DNA from: Myrica gale | Taxonomy: Eukaryota > Streptophyta > Magnoliopsida > Fagales > Myricaceae | Direction: 5' to 3' | DNA length: 64,000 nt | Assembly: GCA_963930655.1 (NCBI GenBank) | Contig: OZ005605.1 | Location: 25,985,501-26,049,500 of the forward strand | The notes under the pieces: generated by a model | Told to the model about the DNA's origin: nothing | Databases searched by the model: none | Seen by the model: the letters and a program-made list of their open reading frames with translations, nothing else | Part shown: positions 36,301 through 48,041 of the stretch, one piece after another | How positions within the stretch are numbered: position 1 is the first letter of the stretch | How the letters are laid out: each line of letters begins with the position of its first letter | Made by a program: the position numbers and the translations under genes

Positions 36301-37054
36301 TTCTTCCCCAGCATCTGGATCTGCCTTCCTCCCGACAAATCGTCAAGGGATTGCCTTGAGCAATCGGTAATTACATCCCTTCCACAGGCGTAATACCTTC
36401 TCTTAATATTGTGCTTGTGTGTATGGTGTGTGTATTGCACGTTTCGATTTCTTCTTTGCACGTACGTGGCAGATTGCTTGTATTTCTTCAGAAGTTTGTT
36501 TATTACTTCCTTGTTTTTTGGCAGGAGCCCTGCTAGTTATTCCTCACCACCTACTGGAGATAGAGCAGGACCATCAGATTTTCAGTCATTTTCAGAGTCT
36601 CTGAAATCTAGATTTAATGCAATGTCAACGAGGTATAATTTCTGAAAGGATTACTCGTTTTTGGTATCCCATATAAGTTGTCGCAACTTATAACTTCTTT
36701 CCTCTGCCCATCTATCATTGACATACGTTGTACTTGTATCGTAGATACAAAGAATCATTTTCGAAGAGTACGAGAGGGTGGAAGGAGAGGCTTTTCTCTC
36801 GTAGCACTTCCATGACAGATATTGGCCCTGAAGTTCAGAGAGAAGTGAATGCAGGAATTGCCAGTGTGTCTCGTATGATGGAGCACCTTGAGACCAGAGA
36901 AAGTAGTAGAGCCAGCCAAGCTTCTGTAGCAAATCATTTCAGTGATACTTCTGTTCTGGAGCAAAGCAGCCAGAACATTGCTGAGAGTGGAGAGAACCCT
37001 TTGCACGACAGCAATCAGCCAGCTCCTTGTGCTGCTAATTCAGCTTCAAGTTAG
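33337..37054 (+). CDS. RHF2A: RHF2A-type RING-H2 E3 ubiquitin ligase, complete, 8 exons
   Basis: E3 ligase. In Arabidopsis, RHF1a/RHF2a promote degradation of the CDK inhibitor ICK4/KRP6 during gamete formation. Exons: 33337-33342 (only ATG GAG), 34258-34395, 34524-34570, 35597-35659, 35745-35853, 35987-36366, 36525-36632, 36745-37054; sum 1161 nt, 386 aa (Arabidopsis about 375). The RING-H2 ligands are all present: C34, C37, C52, H54, H57, C60, C71, C74 (CSIC, CKHDFH, CPMC). The family block TIFHHPTLGDFELQH and LPLGANDAELEERIIQHLAA follow. The C-terminal half is Ser/Pro-rich and disordered, ending with SLKSRFNAMSTRYKESFSKS and a polar tail. The two-codon first exon makes this start easy for gene finders to miss. 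Confidence 0.93.
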
Positions 37055-38785
37055 GTGTGGAACATTGTTTCAGCAAGTGCATCTAACCTCAGCATTTCAT
37101 ATTTGGAGATAAGTAAGTGCCTATTTTTCAGTATTAATTTTTCTTAGACCAGACCAGGGAAAAAAGAAAGAAAGATAGTCTTAGACCAGTTATGGGAGTC
37201 CCCCAAAGCCACCTGGTTCACACTACCGATGCTGGCATATTGCAATATGTTTCTGCCATTTCATTTCCTATTGGGGCATACTGTTCTTGAGACTCCAGTT
37301 CCTTGAGGCTAATGTCTGCCGGCGTCTCTCTCTATGTCAAACCCAGCATTCGCAGCTTATTAGGAAGGTAAAGAGCATGATTCCATTAGCAAATTATAAG
37401 ATAAAATGAAAAAGAATTATGTAATACATGAAGGTGTAATTCTTAAGGATGTGGTAACAACCAATGGTACTTATGAGTGCCTTTGGCACAGTTTTTACAG
37501 GAACTTTGTACCTGCTCCCAACAAACTATTTTGTGTTTCGGAGTGATTTCATCTTATTTTTGGCCCGATCTCCATCAATTGAACTTCTGACCCGAAATTA
37601 GTTTGGATTTGCAGGCAAACTGTTTTCTCCAGACATGACATGCTGAGGACGAGATGCTTTTGCAACATACACGAGAGGGTAAATTGGGGTTGTGGTTCGA
37701 GTCCAAATAAAAGAGAGGAAGTCTGAGAAAGAGCTTACATCTGGACGGAGACTTTATGAATGGGTATTTCAATGTGAATTTGTTTATAAGTGTATGTCCC
37801 AGTCGCTACATATTATTTAGCTGTCTGGATGGGTTGCCTGATTTCGGCACTAATATTTATAATTTTATAATATATAGATATCCCCGTCTATTATGTCATA
37901 TGTCTTGAGTGTTTCTACGGCGATGTAGGTTTTTGCTGAGAAGAGTGACCTTTTAGTGACTCGAATACACACACAAAGTCATAGAATTCACGGAAAGGAA
38001 AGCCTGCTTGGATAGTACTCTGGGACGCCTGCAATTATTGTAGGTCCATGAGACTCCTCATCTGATTGCTTAAGGGAACTCGCTGGGCCTGGCTAGCAAG
38101 GCTGGCTGGGAATGCTTTAGTTTTTTATGTGCGGATCAGGCCAATAAAATATTTGTGTTTTCCATCTCTAACTATATATATAATCACAAGAAAGCATTCC
38201 TCGTCCCTTGCATCTATGGTTGTGACCTGCAACTCTTGAAGTTGCAAGCCTTGTTAGACAAACTAAAATGGTGTATATTTCATACTTCCAACCTTAACGA
38301 AGAAGACACATAATGCAGCTTCATTGTTGTAGTTTCGTTGGTTTTTAATAATGGTGTGTTTTTCGTCTGTAGTGGAGGAAAGAGGTTTTGGATGGGACAA
38401 TTTGCGAAGCAGCTAATAGCTGTGTTTTCGGCTAGGTTTCATGTGGAACATTAATGTGCGTGCCACAACACATATTGTCTGTTTCAAATCGAATACGAAG
38501 ATTACGGGAATCTCATGTTGTAGGATGGGGGACTCAAATGGATTGTGGAGCTCTCAAATCTTTTCTATTTTTTTAATGATAAATCTGTACGGAATTTCAC
38601 TTCATTCGTCGCTTCTTCGTGCCATCAACCTTTTGCTATATGCCTTATTTTTATTAAAACTAAAACTAATTTATTCTCTTCAGAATTTTGAAGAAATAAG
38701 CGTTATAAATTATAAAATTATTATCCTTTTTTGGGGGTATTTATGATATATTCTATCATTGTGATCGAATAATTTATTCTATCAG
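37055..38785. other. 3' region of RHF2A gene and intergenic DNA
   Basis: Likely 3' untranslated sequence followed by AT-rich DNA. No additional gene was recognised. Confidence 0.5.
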
Positions 38786-39348
38786 GGGCATGTTCGTTTC
38801 CATGAATTTTCATGAATTCGCATTCAAATTGCCTTCATTCAACCGAACATGTTAAATGGTTTCCATTTTTACCCTGCTAATGCGTAGAGACAATTACCAA
38901 AGTATCCTCAGTAGTGGTTTTGAGTAAATAAATATTTAAGGGTAAAACCGGAATTTTAAAAACATCCTGACCCCACACGTCAGCGTCGCCTGCAGCAATA
39001 TCCCCTTCCCTGCTCTCTTGTCAGTAGCTGCCTGCGACTACTCCTTCCTTCAGGCTTGTCATAGGCTACTGCATGCTACATTCGTAGGCCATCATAGGTT
39101 TATTAATCAACGTTTTCGTGCTTTTGCTTTTGTTTTGTTTTTTTTTAATTTTTAAATATTTAAATATTTAAATTTTAATAATAAAAAATAAAAAAATTCG
39201 AAATTAAAAAAAAAACTTTAAACAACATCATTACTTTTTTACACATCATCAATCTCTACACAAACAACAACACAACTCTAAAATCACCTAAAAATTCACA
39301 AAATTCTTCAAATCCTACAAAAAAAAAAACTTCAAAACGAACGTCACC
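38786..39348. mobile_element. Tourist-like MITE (family 1, long copy C)
   Basis: Ends gggcatgttcgtttcc and aaaacgaacgtcacc are inverted and match the termini of copies A and B. CAG flanks both sides (38783-38785, 39349-39351). At 563 bp it is longer than the other copies and contains unrelated sequence in the middle (about 38870-39160), so it may be a nested or recombinant copy. Confidence 0.6.
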
Positions 39349-39630
39349 CAGGATTCGGCCCAGTCTGAACTTTGAAGGCAAATTATGAAAAGGGTTCCTT
39401 GGCAACAACATTTATCTGTTCAAATTTATTAACCTGCTAATAAAAAAAAGTTACGTGGCTTTTGCTGTTTCCAAGACTAATACCTGCCTTCTTCCACGAA
39501 TGAGACTCTTTCCTGCTCTACTTAAAAAAATAAAATAAAAAAGAGACTCTTTCCTGCTCTGGCCGATGCTCTAGAAAAATGTGGTTTCGATTGGAGGCCG
39601 GAAAAAGAGAGGAGGGTTCCGGTTGTGGTT

Positions 39631-39654
39631 GGCGATGGCGATGGCGATGGCGAT
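39631..39654. repeat. (GGCGAT)4 hexanucleotide repeat
   Basis: Four perfect tandem copies of ggcgat within otherwise non-coding DNA. Confidence 0.9.
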
Positions 39655-39995
39655 GGCATCAACGCAAGTATTATACCCTTTTTTAATGAATAAAACAAAT
39701 CGTCCGTCAGCAGAGTGCGACAAACTATCTGCCGGCAGACAGAACGTCGCCGTTTTCTGATAAAGGCCACGAAGGTCACGCATCCCACGCGCGCTTTAAA
39801 GCGACGTCTGGATTTCGTAGCTTAGCGTAGAATTGGGGGCATTTTGTTCGATTTCTCGCATTTCGGGCACCGACGGCTTGCGTTCGAGCTACATGTGCAG
39901 CGCTGGCCTATCAGACTGGGCTTCTGCTTCGACTTTGGAGCTCACTCACGTGCGCTCGCTAGTTTTGTCCCATCCCTCTTTTGTTTGTCTTTTGG

Positions 39996-40194
39996 TGGAT
40001 AAATGTAAAATTGATTATGTGATATTAAAAATATCGATTTAGTCCTTGTGATTTCAGAAAGTGATAAAATTAGTCCTTATTGGAGGACCAATAACAAACG
40101 AAAATAGAATCACATGAACTAAATCGATGTTTTTCATATCATAAGGACTAAATTAATTTTTGCTTATAGTACAGGGACTGATTTTGTATTTATC
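39996..40194. mobile_element. Foldback MITE of the 'tttagtcc' family, copy 1
   Basis: Starts ggataaatgtaaaattg and ends gattttgtatttatc. Inside, atcgatttagtccttgtg and the inverted cacatgaactaaatcgat form the stem. It is the reverse complement of the element at 62136-62366 over almost its whole length, including the loop words tttcagaaagtgataaaa and aataacaaacgaaaatagaa. Non-coding. Confidence 0.75.
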
Positions 40195-42190
40195 TTTTTT
40201 TTTTTAATCTCAACGTGAAAAATCACGAGTAAAAAGTCTCAAATTAGATAATTGAAGCATATTTTTCTCTGTTTTTTAATGAGTGACGAAAAAGAAACTC
40301 AATTTAACTTAATATTGTTTTAATGAAGGAATTCAAATTTAAGATCCTAACTTTAATATTGTTTTATTATTTATACTTAATTTTAATATTTTTTAATTAA
40401 ATAATTACATCAAATTATTTTTCTACACATTTTTACAAACTCCAATAAAAATTAAATATCTTTAAATCTTTTCAACAACTTTTACACACAAAAAATCTAT
40501 AAAACTTTAATCTACATAAATATTCAAAATTCTATAAAAAAATCCTAAAAATCTTAACATTTTTGTTCTCCATTTTTTAATCTCAACTTCCGCATATTAT
40601 AATATTGATCCTTTAAAAAAAAAGGACGTTAGACAACAATCGCAATTAAAAATATTAAACCATCTTAAATTAATAAATGTCTCAAAATCTTTTACTTACT
40701 CGTTCCAAAAAATATAGGTTTCTTTTTGAAAGCATATAAAAAAACAATAGGATGATGGTTTTAATTATATAACTCTTTGTATTTATTTTAAAATTGTCAT
40801 TATATATTATAACTAATTTTTTTGTTGGTTAGATATTATAACTCAATTTTCATTATAGTATGATTCGGCAGTCAATTAATCATTAAATTAGTTTTGCAGT
40901 AAGCAGAGAGTTTTAGTATATCAATTATTTAATTATTATTTCCATTAAATGTATTGTAGATCATTCTTAAAACCTACTAGATTAGGCATTACATTGGGAG
41001 TCAGATAGACAGCTTGTAGCCATTAGATAAGACATAGACACGTGTATGAAATCAATGTCTAAAAAACCCGTGGAAATTCAACAGGACGCCAGTTGTATAT
41101 TATTTACTTTTTTTTATATAAATACAATTAAAATTCTGAAAAATATTTTATTTTTTTTACTTAAAATATTTAAGACGCATTTATAGTTGTTAAAAATTGA
41201 GTATGCAGACACTAGGCATTGTAGAGATAATACAAAGTATATATAGACAAGAAAGAATTTGAAAATACTAAAAGAGGAGAAAACACTCATATTCTCTTTC
41301 TTTTTTTAAAAATAAATATATTTTTAAATTTTAGAACTTTTTACTATTAAATAGATAGAGTTTTAATGAAAATTATAGATTTTTGAGAATTTAAATTGAA
41401 TTTTGAAGTTTTTTAGTCCTATTAAATGTGTTAGTAAAATTGTCAAAACTAAAAATAACATGTTCTTATTCAATATTTAAGGCTAAAATTTTTATTTCAA
41501 AATTTGAATAGTAATTCTTGATGGAAGGACCATTTAATCAAAAAATGTAAACTGAAGGACTAAAATGTTAAAAAATTAAACCTAAAGACTAAAAAATAAA
41601 ACGACTTAAAACTTAAGGACTAAACTGTCAATTTCTATTACCACATTAGCTACTAAGTTGTTAACTGATCTGACCCTTCCGTTAGAGAAACAAACGGATA
41701 CATGATGAAATGGCCATTTTATGAAAAAATATAAATTCAAGAACTTTATATTTAAAATTTAAAATTCAAAAACTAAAACATAAAATAGTATAAAACCTAA
41801 AGACTAAAATATCAATTTCCCAATCATCAAACTAGTTAGGTTGGAAAAATTGGAGGCTCGGTGAATAATGGCTGGCTTGGGATGCTTTTTTTATTTTTTA
41901 TTTTTCTTGATAACTGGCTTGGGATGCTTGGAGTTTGAAGCCGCTCAGCTCGTGATGCCGGTTGCCGTGTGGTCCCTACATCCAGCCTGTCCGAACTCAA
42001 TAAACACAACCCATCATACTTTTGTTGTGAAGTCTAAAACCACTAGGCTCTCTTCCTCCGTTCCTCGCGTCTCTTTGCCTCTTTTCTCCTCCCCAAGCAA
42101 GCCCCCCTACTTTACTATTCTACCAGAAGTTCTATACCCAGTTGCAGAGCCAACAGAGAGAAAGTGGAGTCCTTGTTCTCTTTGAGCGCT
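40195..42190. other. AT-rich intergenic DNA and leader of the FLA gene
   Basis: Strongly AT-rich. At 41520-41820 the word actaaaa preceded by gg/ag/aag recurs many times (ggactaaaatgt, agactaaaaaataaaa, ggactaaactgtcaa). This is the debris of a common plant repeat around a core gttagagaaacaaacgg. The last 250 bases are CT-rich and look like the transcribed leader. No gene was recognised. Confidence 0.5.
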
Positions 42191-44831
42191 ATGGATTCTC
42201 ACGTCTATGGTGTCTCCAAGCTTCTCTTATTCTTCACCTTCTTCTTTCTTTCGGTGTCGGCGACTCATAATGCATTGCCTCAAAACTCGGTTCCTAAATC
42301 TTCTTCTTCTTCAGCGAGTCCCGGCCAAATAAACTCCAACTCAGTCCTCGTGGCCCTCCTGGACTCGCATTACACTGAGCTCGCTGAGCTCGTGGAGAAA
42401 GCCCTTCTTTTGCAGACTCTCGAGCAGGCTGTGGGGAAACATAACATCACAATTTTCGCGCCAAGAAATGAAGCTCTGGAGCGACGACTCGACCCAGAAT
42501 TCAAGCTCTTCTTGCTCGCCCCTGGGAACCTGAAGTCCCTCCAGACCCTCTTGATGTTCCACATTGTCCCCAGACGAATTGGCTCCGACGAGTGGCCCCA
42601 TGAGGCCTCAGGGCCGGTTAGGCACCGAACCCTCTGGCACGACCACGTGCATTTGAGACACAGTTCGGGAAAGAGAATCATCGACTCCGCCGAGATTGTT
42701 CGCCCGGATGACGTAGTTCGCCCCGACGGCGTTATCCACGGTATCGAAAGGCTGCTGATTCCTCGATCCGTACAGGAGGATTTCAACCGGAGAAGGAATC
42801 TGCGGTCCATTTCCGCAGTATTACCAGAGGGTGCACCTGAGGTGGACCCCAGAACCCACAGGTTGAAGAAATCGGCAGCACCAGTACCGGCCGGTTCTCC
42901 ACCGGTTCTTCCGGTTTATGACGCCCTGGCACCGGGCCCATCCCTGGCTCCTGCGCCGGCGCCTGGACCCGGAGGACCCCATGGTCACTTCAATGGTATG
43001 CGCCAAGTCAAGGACTTCATCCAAACTCTCCTACTTTACGGCGGGTACAACGAGATGGCCGATATTTTGGTCAACCTGACTTCCCTAGCCACCGAAATGG
43101 GACGTTTGGTCTCCGAAGGATACGTTCTGACCGTCTTGGCCCCGAACGATGAGGCCATGGCTAAGCTGACCACGGACCAGTTGAGCGAGCCCGGTGCGCC
43201 AGAGCAGATAATATACTACCATATCATACCAGAGTATCAGACCGAGGAGAGTATGTACAATGCGGTGAGGAGGTTCGGGAAGGTCCGGTACGATACACTG
43301 GGGTTGCCGCACAAAGTGGTGGCTCAGGAGGCCGATGGGTCTGTGAAATTTGGGCAGGGAGATGAGTCGGCGTATCTGTTTGACCCGGATATCTACACGG
43401 ATGGCAGAATTTCGGTGCAAGGGATAGATGGGGTTTTGTTCCCAAAGGAGGAGCCGAAGACAGAGACAAAAGCAGCCCCGGTTGTAAAGGTTGCTGCCAA
43501 GCCCAGAAGAGGTATCTTCTTGTTTAGCTAGTTCTTTCGTACAAAGTTTTGCTCTTGGCTATAATTGCTGTTGCGATGTATTATTAATTAGGTTGGTTAA
43601 GTTCATCTGGTACTGGTTTAGAACAGCAGGCATATATATATATATTCATATGTTTTCTGGCTTAGGTTGGTAGGGAAAAACCTTGAATGCCTGAAACTTT
43701 TTTTATATCTGCCGGAGATAGGCATTCCGACCCAATTTGGCGGCGGTCCGATTTCGGTCTGCTGTTGTGTCGGTGATGGATAGTGGTGGTGGGATAGGTG
43801 GAATCATCGAATACACGTTCATCACAGTGGGTGTTTTGGCTTTTTGATGAGTTTCGTTGATAGCACTAGAGGAGGGGGAAAGTGCCACTTTTAATGCCCC
43901 ACACCTTATTGGAGAGTAATGGACAAATTATGTCGTGATGCGGTCATTGACTACTGATTGAGTGGAAGTTGTCGTCGTATCATCTTTCTTTTTTGATCTT
44001 TCTGATATGGTGATTTTATTTGGCCATCACTTTAGAAGATCGGTGTAACCTTTTTCGCTTGAATCACTCAGCTTCTGTAATCTGATCCATAAACACACAC
44101 GGGGGGTACCAACCTAGAGAGAGGAAGAGAAGGGGAGGTCAAATATGGCCAAGTGGGTTAAGGAAAAAGGAAGAAGTGGAGCTTGGACATGGTGCACAAT
44201 TTGTCGGTGGGAAGTCGAGATGAAAAGGATCTGACAACTACCCTGGACTTGTCTTTGCTGATGAGTTGCTTATCTTATGAATAATAGGGAGGAAAAAAAA
44301 ATGGTGATGTAAGCTTAGTAAGGTTCCTCCACTAATTACTTCAATCATTCAAGAGGGGTCCATGGCCTTGCCACCAAGGAATCCATGTGATCAAAACAAG
44401 TATTAAAGAAGGAAAAAATGGGCATAAAATTCCGGCTGCCAAGCTGTGCGCCACATTCTCCTTCCCCACCACGTCTTCCATGCCAACAATAGCCTCCGTC
44501 TGTAATGAATTTTCCACACCCTATAGTATTTCTTATATTATTTCATACATTTTCACATTCAGCTGGCATGATTTGTTTTGTCTCTGACCTTTAAGATATT
44601 ATACTTGTTATGCGATTCTGGCAGAATTGTTGAAGTTTTATAATTCAACCAACATTAATTGTCGCTTTCCCTGTATTTTAATGTCCATGTGATGTGGATG
44701 GTTCATCTTGAGTTGACTTAAAGTTAACCTTTACCTACTGGCATGCGTCTATGGCAGGGAAGTTGCTGGAAGTAGCATGTAGGATGCTTGGAGCTTTTGG
44801 AGAGCATTCTCGTTTCTCTACTTGTCAATGA
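42191..44831 (+). CDS. Fasciclin-like arabinogalactan protein, group B (FLA16/17/18-like), 2 exons
   Basis: Secreted cell-wall/cell-surface glycoprotein. Exons 42191-43511 and 44758-44831 join in frame (AGA AGA G | GG AAG), giving 464 aa. Residues 1-23 (MDSHVYGVSKLLLFFTFFFL...) are a signal peptide. The first FAS1 domain spans roughly 50-195 with NITIFAPRNEALER and TLLMFHIVPRRI. A Pro/Ala-rich arabinogalactan linker follows (LAPGPSLAPAPAPGPGG), and then a second FAS1 domain at about 270-410 (LTVLAPNDEAMAKLT, IIYYHIIPEYQ). The small second exon encodes GKLLEVACRMLGAFGEHSRF and ends STCQ, the conserved tail of this subgroup, with no GPI-anchor signal. If the 1.25-kb intron is retained, the protein stops after IFLFS. 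No GTG start is needed: the first ATG is 42191. Confidence 0.93.
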
Positions 44832-45734
44832 CTCTCTCCACCATACCTCAGAGGAAAACAATCATGTAAACAAGGCATAAATGGTAAAAAAAAACACAGT
44901 TTTTCTTTTACTTTCTCTCTGTTTTGGTCGAGATTTGTTTCTTTGGCTAATTAATTTTTGTTTACATGCAGTTTGTAGGATAACTCCATCTGATGAAATG
45001 GATGCATAGAAGATTGGAGGGGGGGCGTTTTACATTGCTGAACTTCCTTGGAGAAAACCCCACAGAAGATAAAGTTCAATGTTTTTTTGGTTATAAATAC
45101 TGTAATTACATCCGATTCTTTTTATAACTATTTTGTGTTTGGTTCACTGTCACAGTATGCATAAACAAACCGGGGAAGATTTACCCTTTTAATCACTGGT
45201 GGTTTATTTTTTTTTGGCGAGTTTGTGCATCTATTGCTCGTGGATCATACTCAAACGCATTCTACTTTGTTATAATAATGTTATTGGGTTTGCGAAAGTG
45301 CACCATCGATGTTTGGTTCGGTTTGGGGGGTATATTCTCTGTTGAAACCAAACTGGCGATGACAGTAATGGCGGTGGTTGTGGGATGTATTTGTTTTATT
45401 TTTTGCCGATTTAGACTGCAGAGCGGATGGTGGTCCGCGGCTGGTACTCCCCTATGATAGGATATTGTTAAAAAGAAAAAAAAAAACTTTAAAATGTTTG
45501 ATGACAACTTTGGATATCTGTCATGTTTGTCTTTTTGCAAGACAATGTGCACTGTCTCTTGTAAGTTCCCACGCTGCTTTTCTTTGTTTTTTCCTAAACT
45601 GCTTTTATTTGTTCGTATCAACATTTTTAAGTTTCCCTCCAACTTGGCTGGGTGGCGGGTGCTATTCTTCAAACTCAATTAAGGTATTTGGTTAGGTACT
45701 TTTTGGCAGAGCTGCAAAGTATGTAGATGGGTCG

Positions 45735-45943
45735 GGCTTGAAACGGTGCGTTTTCATAAAAAATTTCACAAAAAATTTTACCAATTTACAATAAAATACT
45801 ACAATATAATCTCTCTCTCCTATAAAAAAATATAAAAAATTACAAAAAATATAAAAAATTACCTCTATTCACTTTTTCACTAAACCCAATACCAACACTA
45901 AACCCATTACAAAAAAAATTTCAACGCAAACATAACCTAAGTT
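45735..45943. mobile_element. AT-rich MITE (family-2-like)
   Basis: Left end ggtgcgttttcataaaaa and right end ttcaacgcaaacataacc are loosely inverted. The interior (ataatctctctctcc, cactttttcactaaacccaa, taccaacactaaaccc) matches the element at 9695-9904 in reverse complement. Ends are approximate. Confidence 0.5.
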
Positions 45944-45949
45944 TAGGGG

Positions 45950-47225
45950 ATGACGAGCTTTTTTGTAAGTGTGAATACTGTAACTATTCCAAAATGGGAA
46001 ACCGGAATTTTCGGAAACGAAATCCGAAAATTCCGATTCCATTAATAGGCGTAAGGGCCCAGATTTTACTTTGGATAGTTACATCTGTGTTTTTTCCCTG
46101 TTATGCAGTTTCATTTTCATAATACTATTTTCAAGCATAATAATATATCATTCCATCAACAAAGGAAAAAATCTTCATTATGGGAATATAGGTACAACAA
46201 CAAGATGAGATAATCAAATAAACATCACAAAGTAAACACCTTTTCAAGTAAACAACCATTTCAACTAATCAAATTATAATCTTAAACATAGTCATGAAAT
46301 AATTTTAAAAAAGCATTCAGATTACACTATGACAAGGCAACAAGCAAATTCAAATTACACTTCCGGATTACACTTCCAGCAAAAATCAATTATATGACAA
46401 GGCAACAAGCAAATATAGATTACACTTCCAGGGGAAAAAATAGATTACACTATCCAGTACCTTTAGGCCCTCTCATTCATTTCAAAGCATAAAAAACACA
46501 GGGACTTGTGGACAAATAATGTCTATACAGACTTGACATTTCAAAGCATCAGAAACACAAGAAGCTAATTGTAATCATAGTCTATAGTCTGTTCACAATC
46601 ATCTTTGGACATAGTAGCAGCTAATTGCAATCATAATCTATCTTCATTGCATGAGATTCGGATTTATGAAAAATTACATGAACAAACTTAAAACCCTAAA
46701 CAAGTTAAAATCTCAAAATTAAATTAACAAACCCTAAAACAATTTAAAGACAAAATCTAACATTTACAAAGATAAAATTAACAACCCCCACCTCTGGTGA
46801 GAGATTCGGCCACCAAAGGTCCAAACCTCAATTGAAATCCCGTGAGTGAGAGAGAGAGAGATGAAGATTTCGGGAGGGAGGGAGGGACGACGAAGATGGA
46901 CGTAGGCTGGACTTAGTGGACGAGGGGGGGCTAGGCGTTGGTAGTTGGTGAATGGTAGCTGGGAGGATTTGGGTGGAGAGTCTGGGACATTTCGAAAATT
47001 CGACGAAGAGACGAAGAGTCTTGACTCTTCATGTGGGCTGTGTCGTCTTGACCCAGGTCACGTTGTTGTTTTTTTGTAAAACCAACACTGAATTAATTTA
47101 AAAAAAGCTGGAACTGAAAAATTCTGACATTTTTGCTGGAATTTCCTGTTACGGTTTCGGTTTCAAAATTTTCCTAAAATGGGTTCCGGTATCCGCCGGA
47201 TAAAATTCTCACCCTTAAGTTTTTG
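45950..47225. mobile_element. Possible non-autonomous hAT-like element
   Basis: Near the left end accggaattttcggaaacg is mirrored loosely near the right end by ggaatttcctgttacggttt and ttccggtatccgccgg. The outermost bases (taggggatgacga / ctcaccctta) form a short imperfect inverted repeat. I could not confirm an 8-bp duplication. Between the ends lie low-complexity DNA, tandem words (caaggcaacaagcaaat twice at 46334 and 46399) and a GA repeat near 46850. No transposase is visible. Confidence 0.35.
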
Positions 47226-47728
47226 TGGCAGAACTTCAAAGTACTGAGAAGTTCTTTCCCAGTCCCTCCAGAAAACACCCAACAATATACACCCTCGCTC
47301 GCCCTTCCATCGTCTTTGCTCTATGATATCATTTAATCTCTATTAATTCCTCAAAATGGATGATATAAAAGGAGAAAAGGTATTTGCATGATTTAAAGGC
47401 AGAGCTGCGGTGAAATCCTCGACCACACCAACACTTATGTGCAGGTTCGGCACAAGTGAACTGTATGGGCTTTCTTTCTTCTAATGGACACTCGAATGGG
47501 TCACCCTAAAATCCGAATAACTTATCAATGCCAGATCCAATTATTCTCATTCAGGAGCCTGTTAACATGCTCTATTTAGACCTGTATGTCCAAAGCCTGG
47601 GGTTTATCTAAAGCCTGAGTTCATCTGCTTGCTCGTGTAGTTGTGCGATTTGCAAATTTGTTTTCAAAGATTTTAACCTTGAAATTCCTCTTGATTAACT
47701 ATATCATTGCTTCAGAAGACATTCTCCA

Positions 47729-48028
47729 ATGGCAAATGAATCTGTCTCTGTGAAAGATGCCGTTTACAAACTGTAACTTTCCCTCCTTGAAGGCATCCGT
47801 GATGAAAACCAGCTCTTTGCTGCTGGGTCTCTGATGTCACAGAGCGACTACGGAGATGTAGTGACCGAGCGTACGATTGCTAATCTCTGTGGTTACCCTC
47901 TTTGCCGGAATACTATGCCGGCTGATCGCACACGGAAGGGCCACTATCGCATCTCCTTGAAGGAACACAAGGTTTATGATCTACAGGAGACATACATGTA
48001 TTGCTCTTCGAGTTGCCAGAATGCATAA
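47729..48028 (+). pseudogene. RPAP2/RIMA (RNA polymerase II CTD phosphatase family) 5' fragment, broken
   Basis: The start ATGGCAAATGAATCT and the reading SVKDAVYKL, stop, LSLLEGIRDENQLFAAGS, then YGDVVTERTIANLCGYPLCR and SLKEHKVYDLQETYMYCSSS match the N-terminal zinc-binding region of plant RPAP2/RIMA, which helps deliver Pol II to the nucleus. A TAA at 47774-47776 replaces what is CAA (Gln) in the family. After the conserved CSSSC the sequence leaves the family and stops at 48026. Sequence upstream of the ATG looks like a leader, with an AG acceptor at about 47714. The fragment keeps roughly 95 of several hundred residues and lacks the rest of the protein, so it is not functional. Confidence 0.85.
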
Positions 48029-48041
48029 ATTCTCCCAATAC

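Noticed and set aside
42341-43469. Minus-strand frames of 67-146 codons across the FLA exon
   Set aside because: Antisense shadows of a GC-rich coding exon; the plus strand carries both FAS1 domains.
45262-45695. Overlapping frames of about 105-138 codons on both strands
   Set aside because: No recognisable domain. I checked whether the minus frame supplied the missing WVD2-like 3' exons and it does not.
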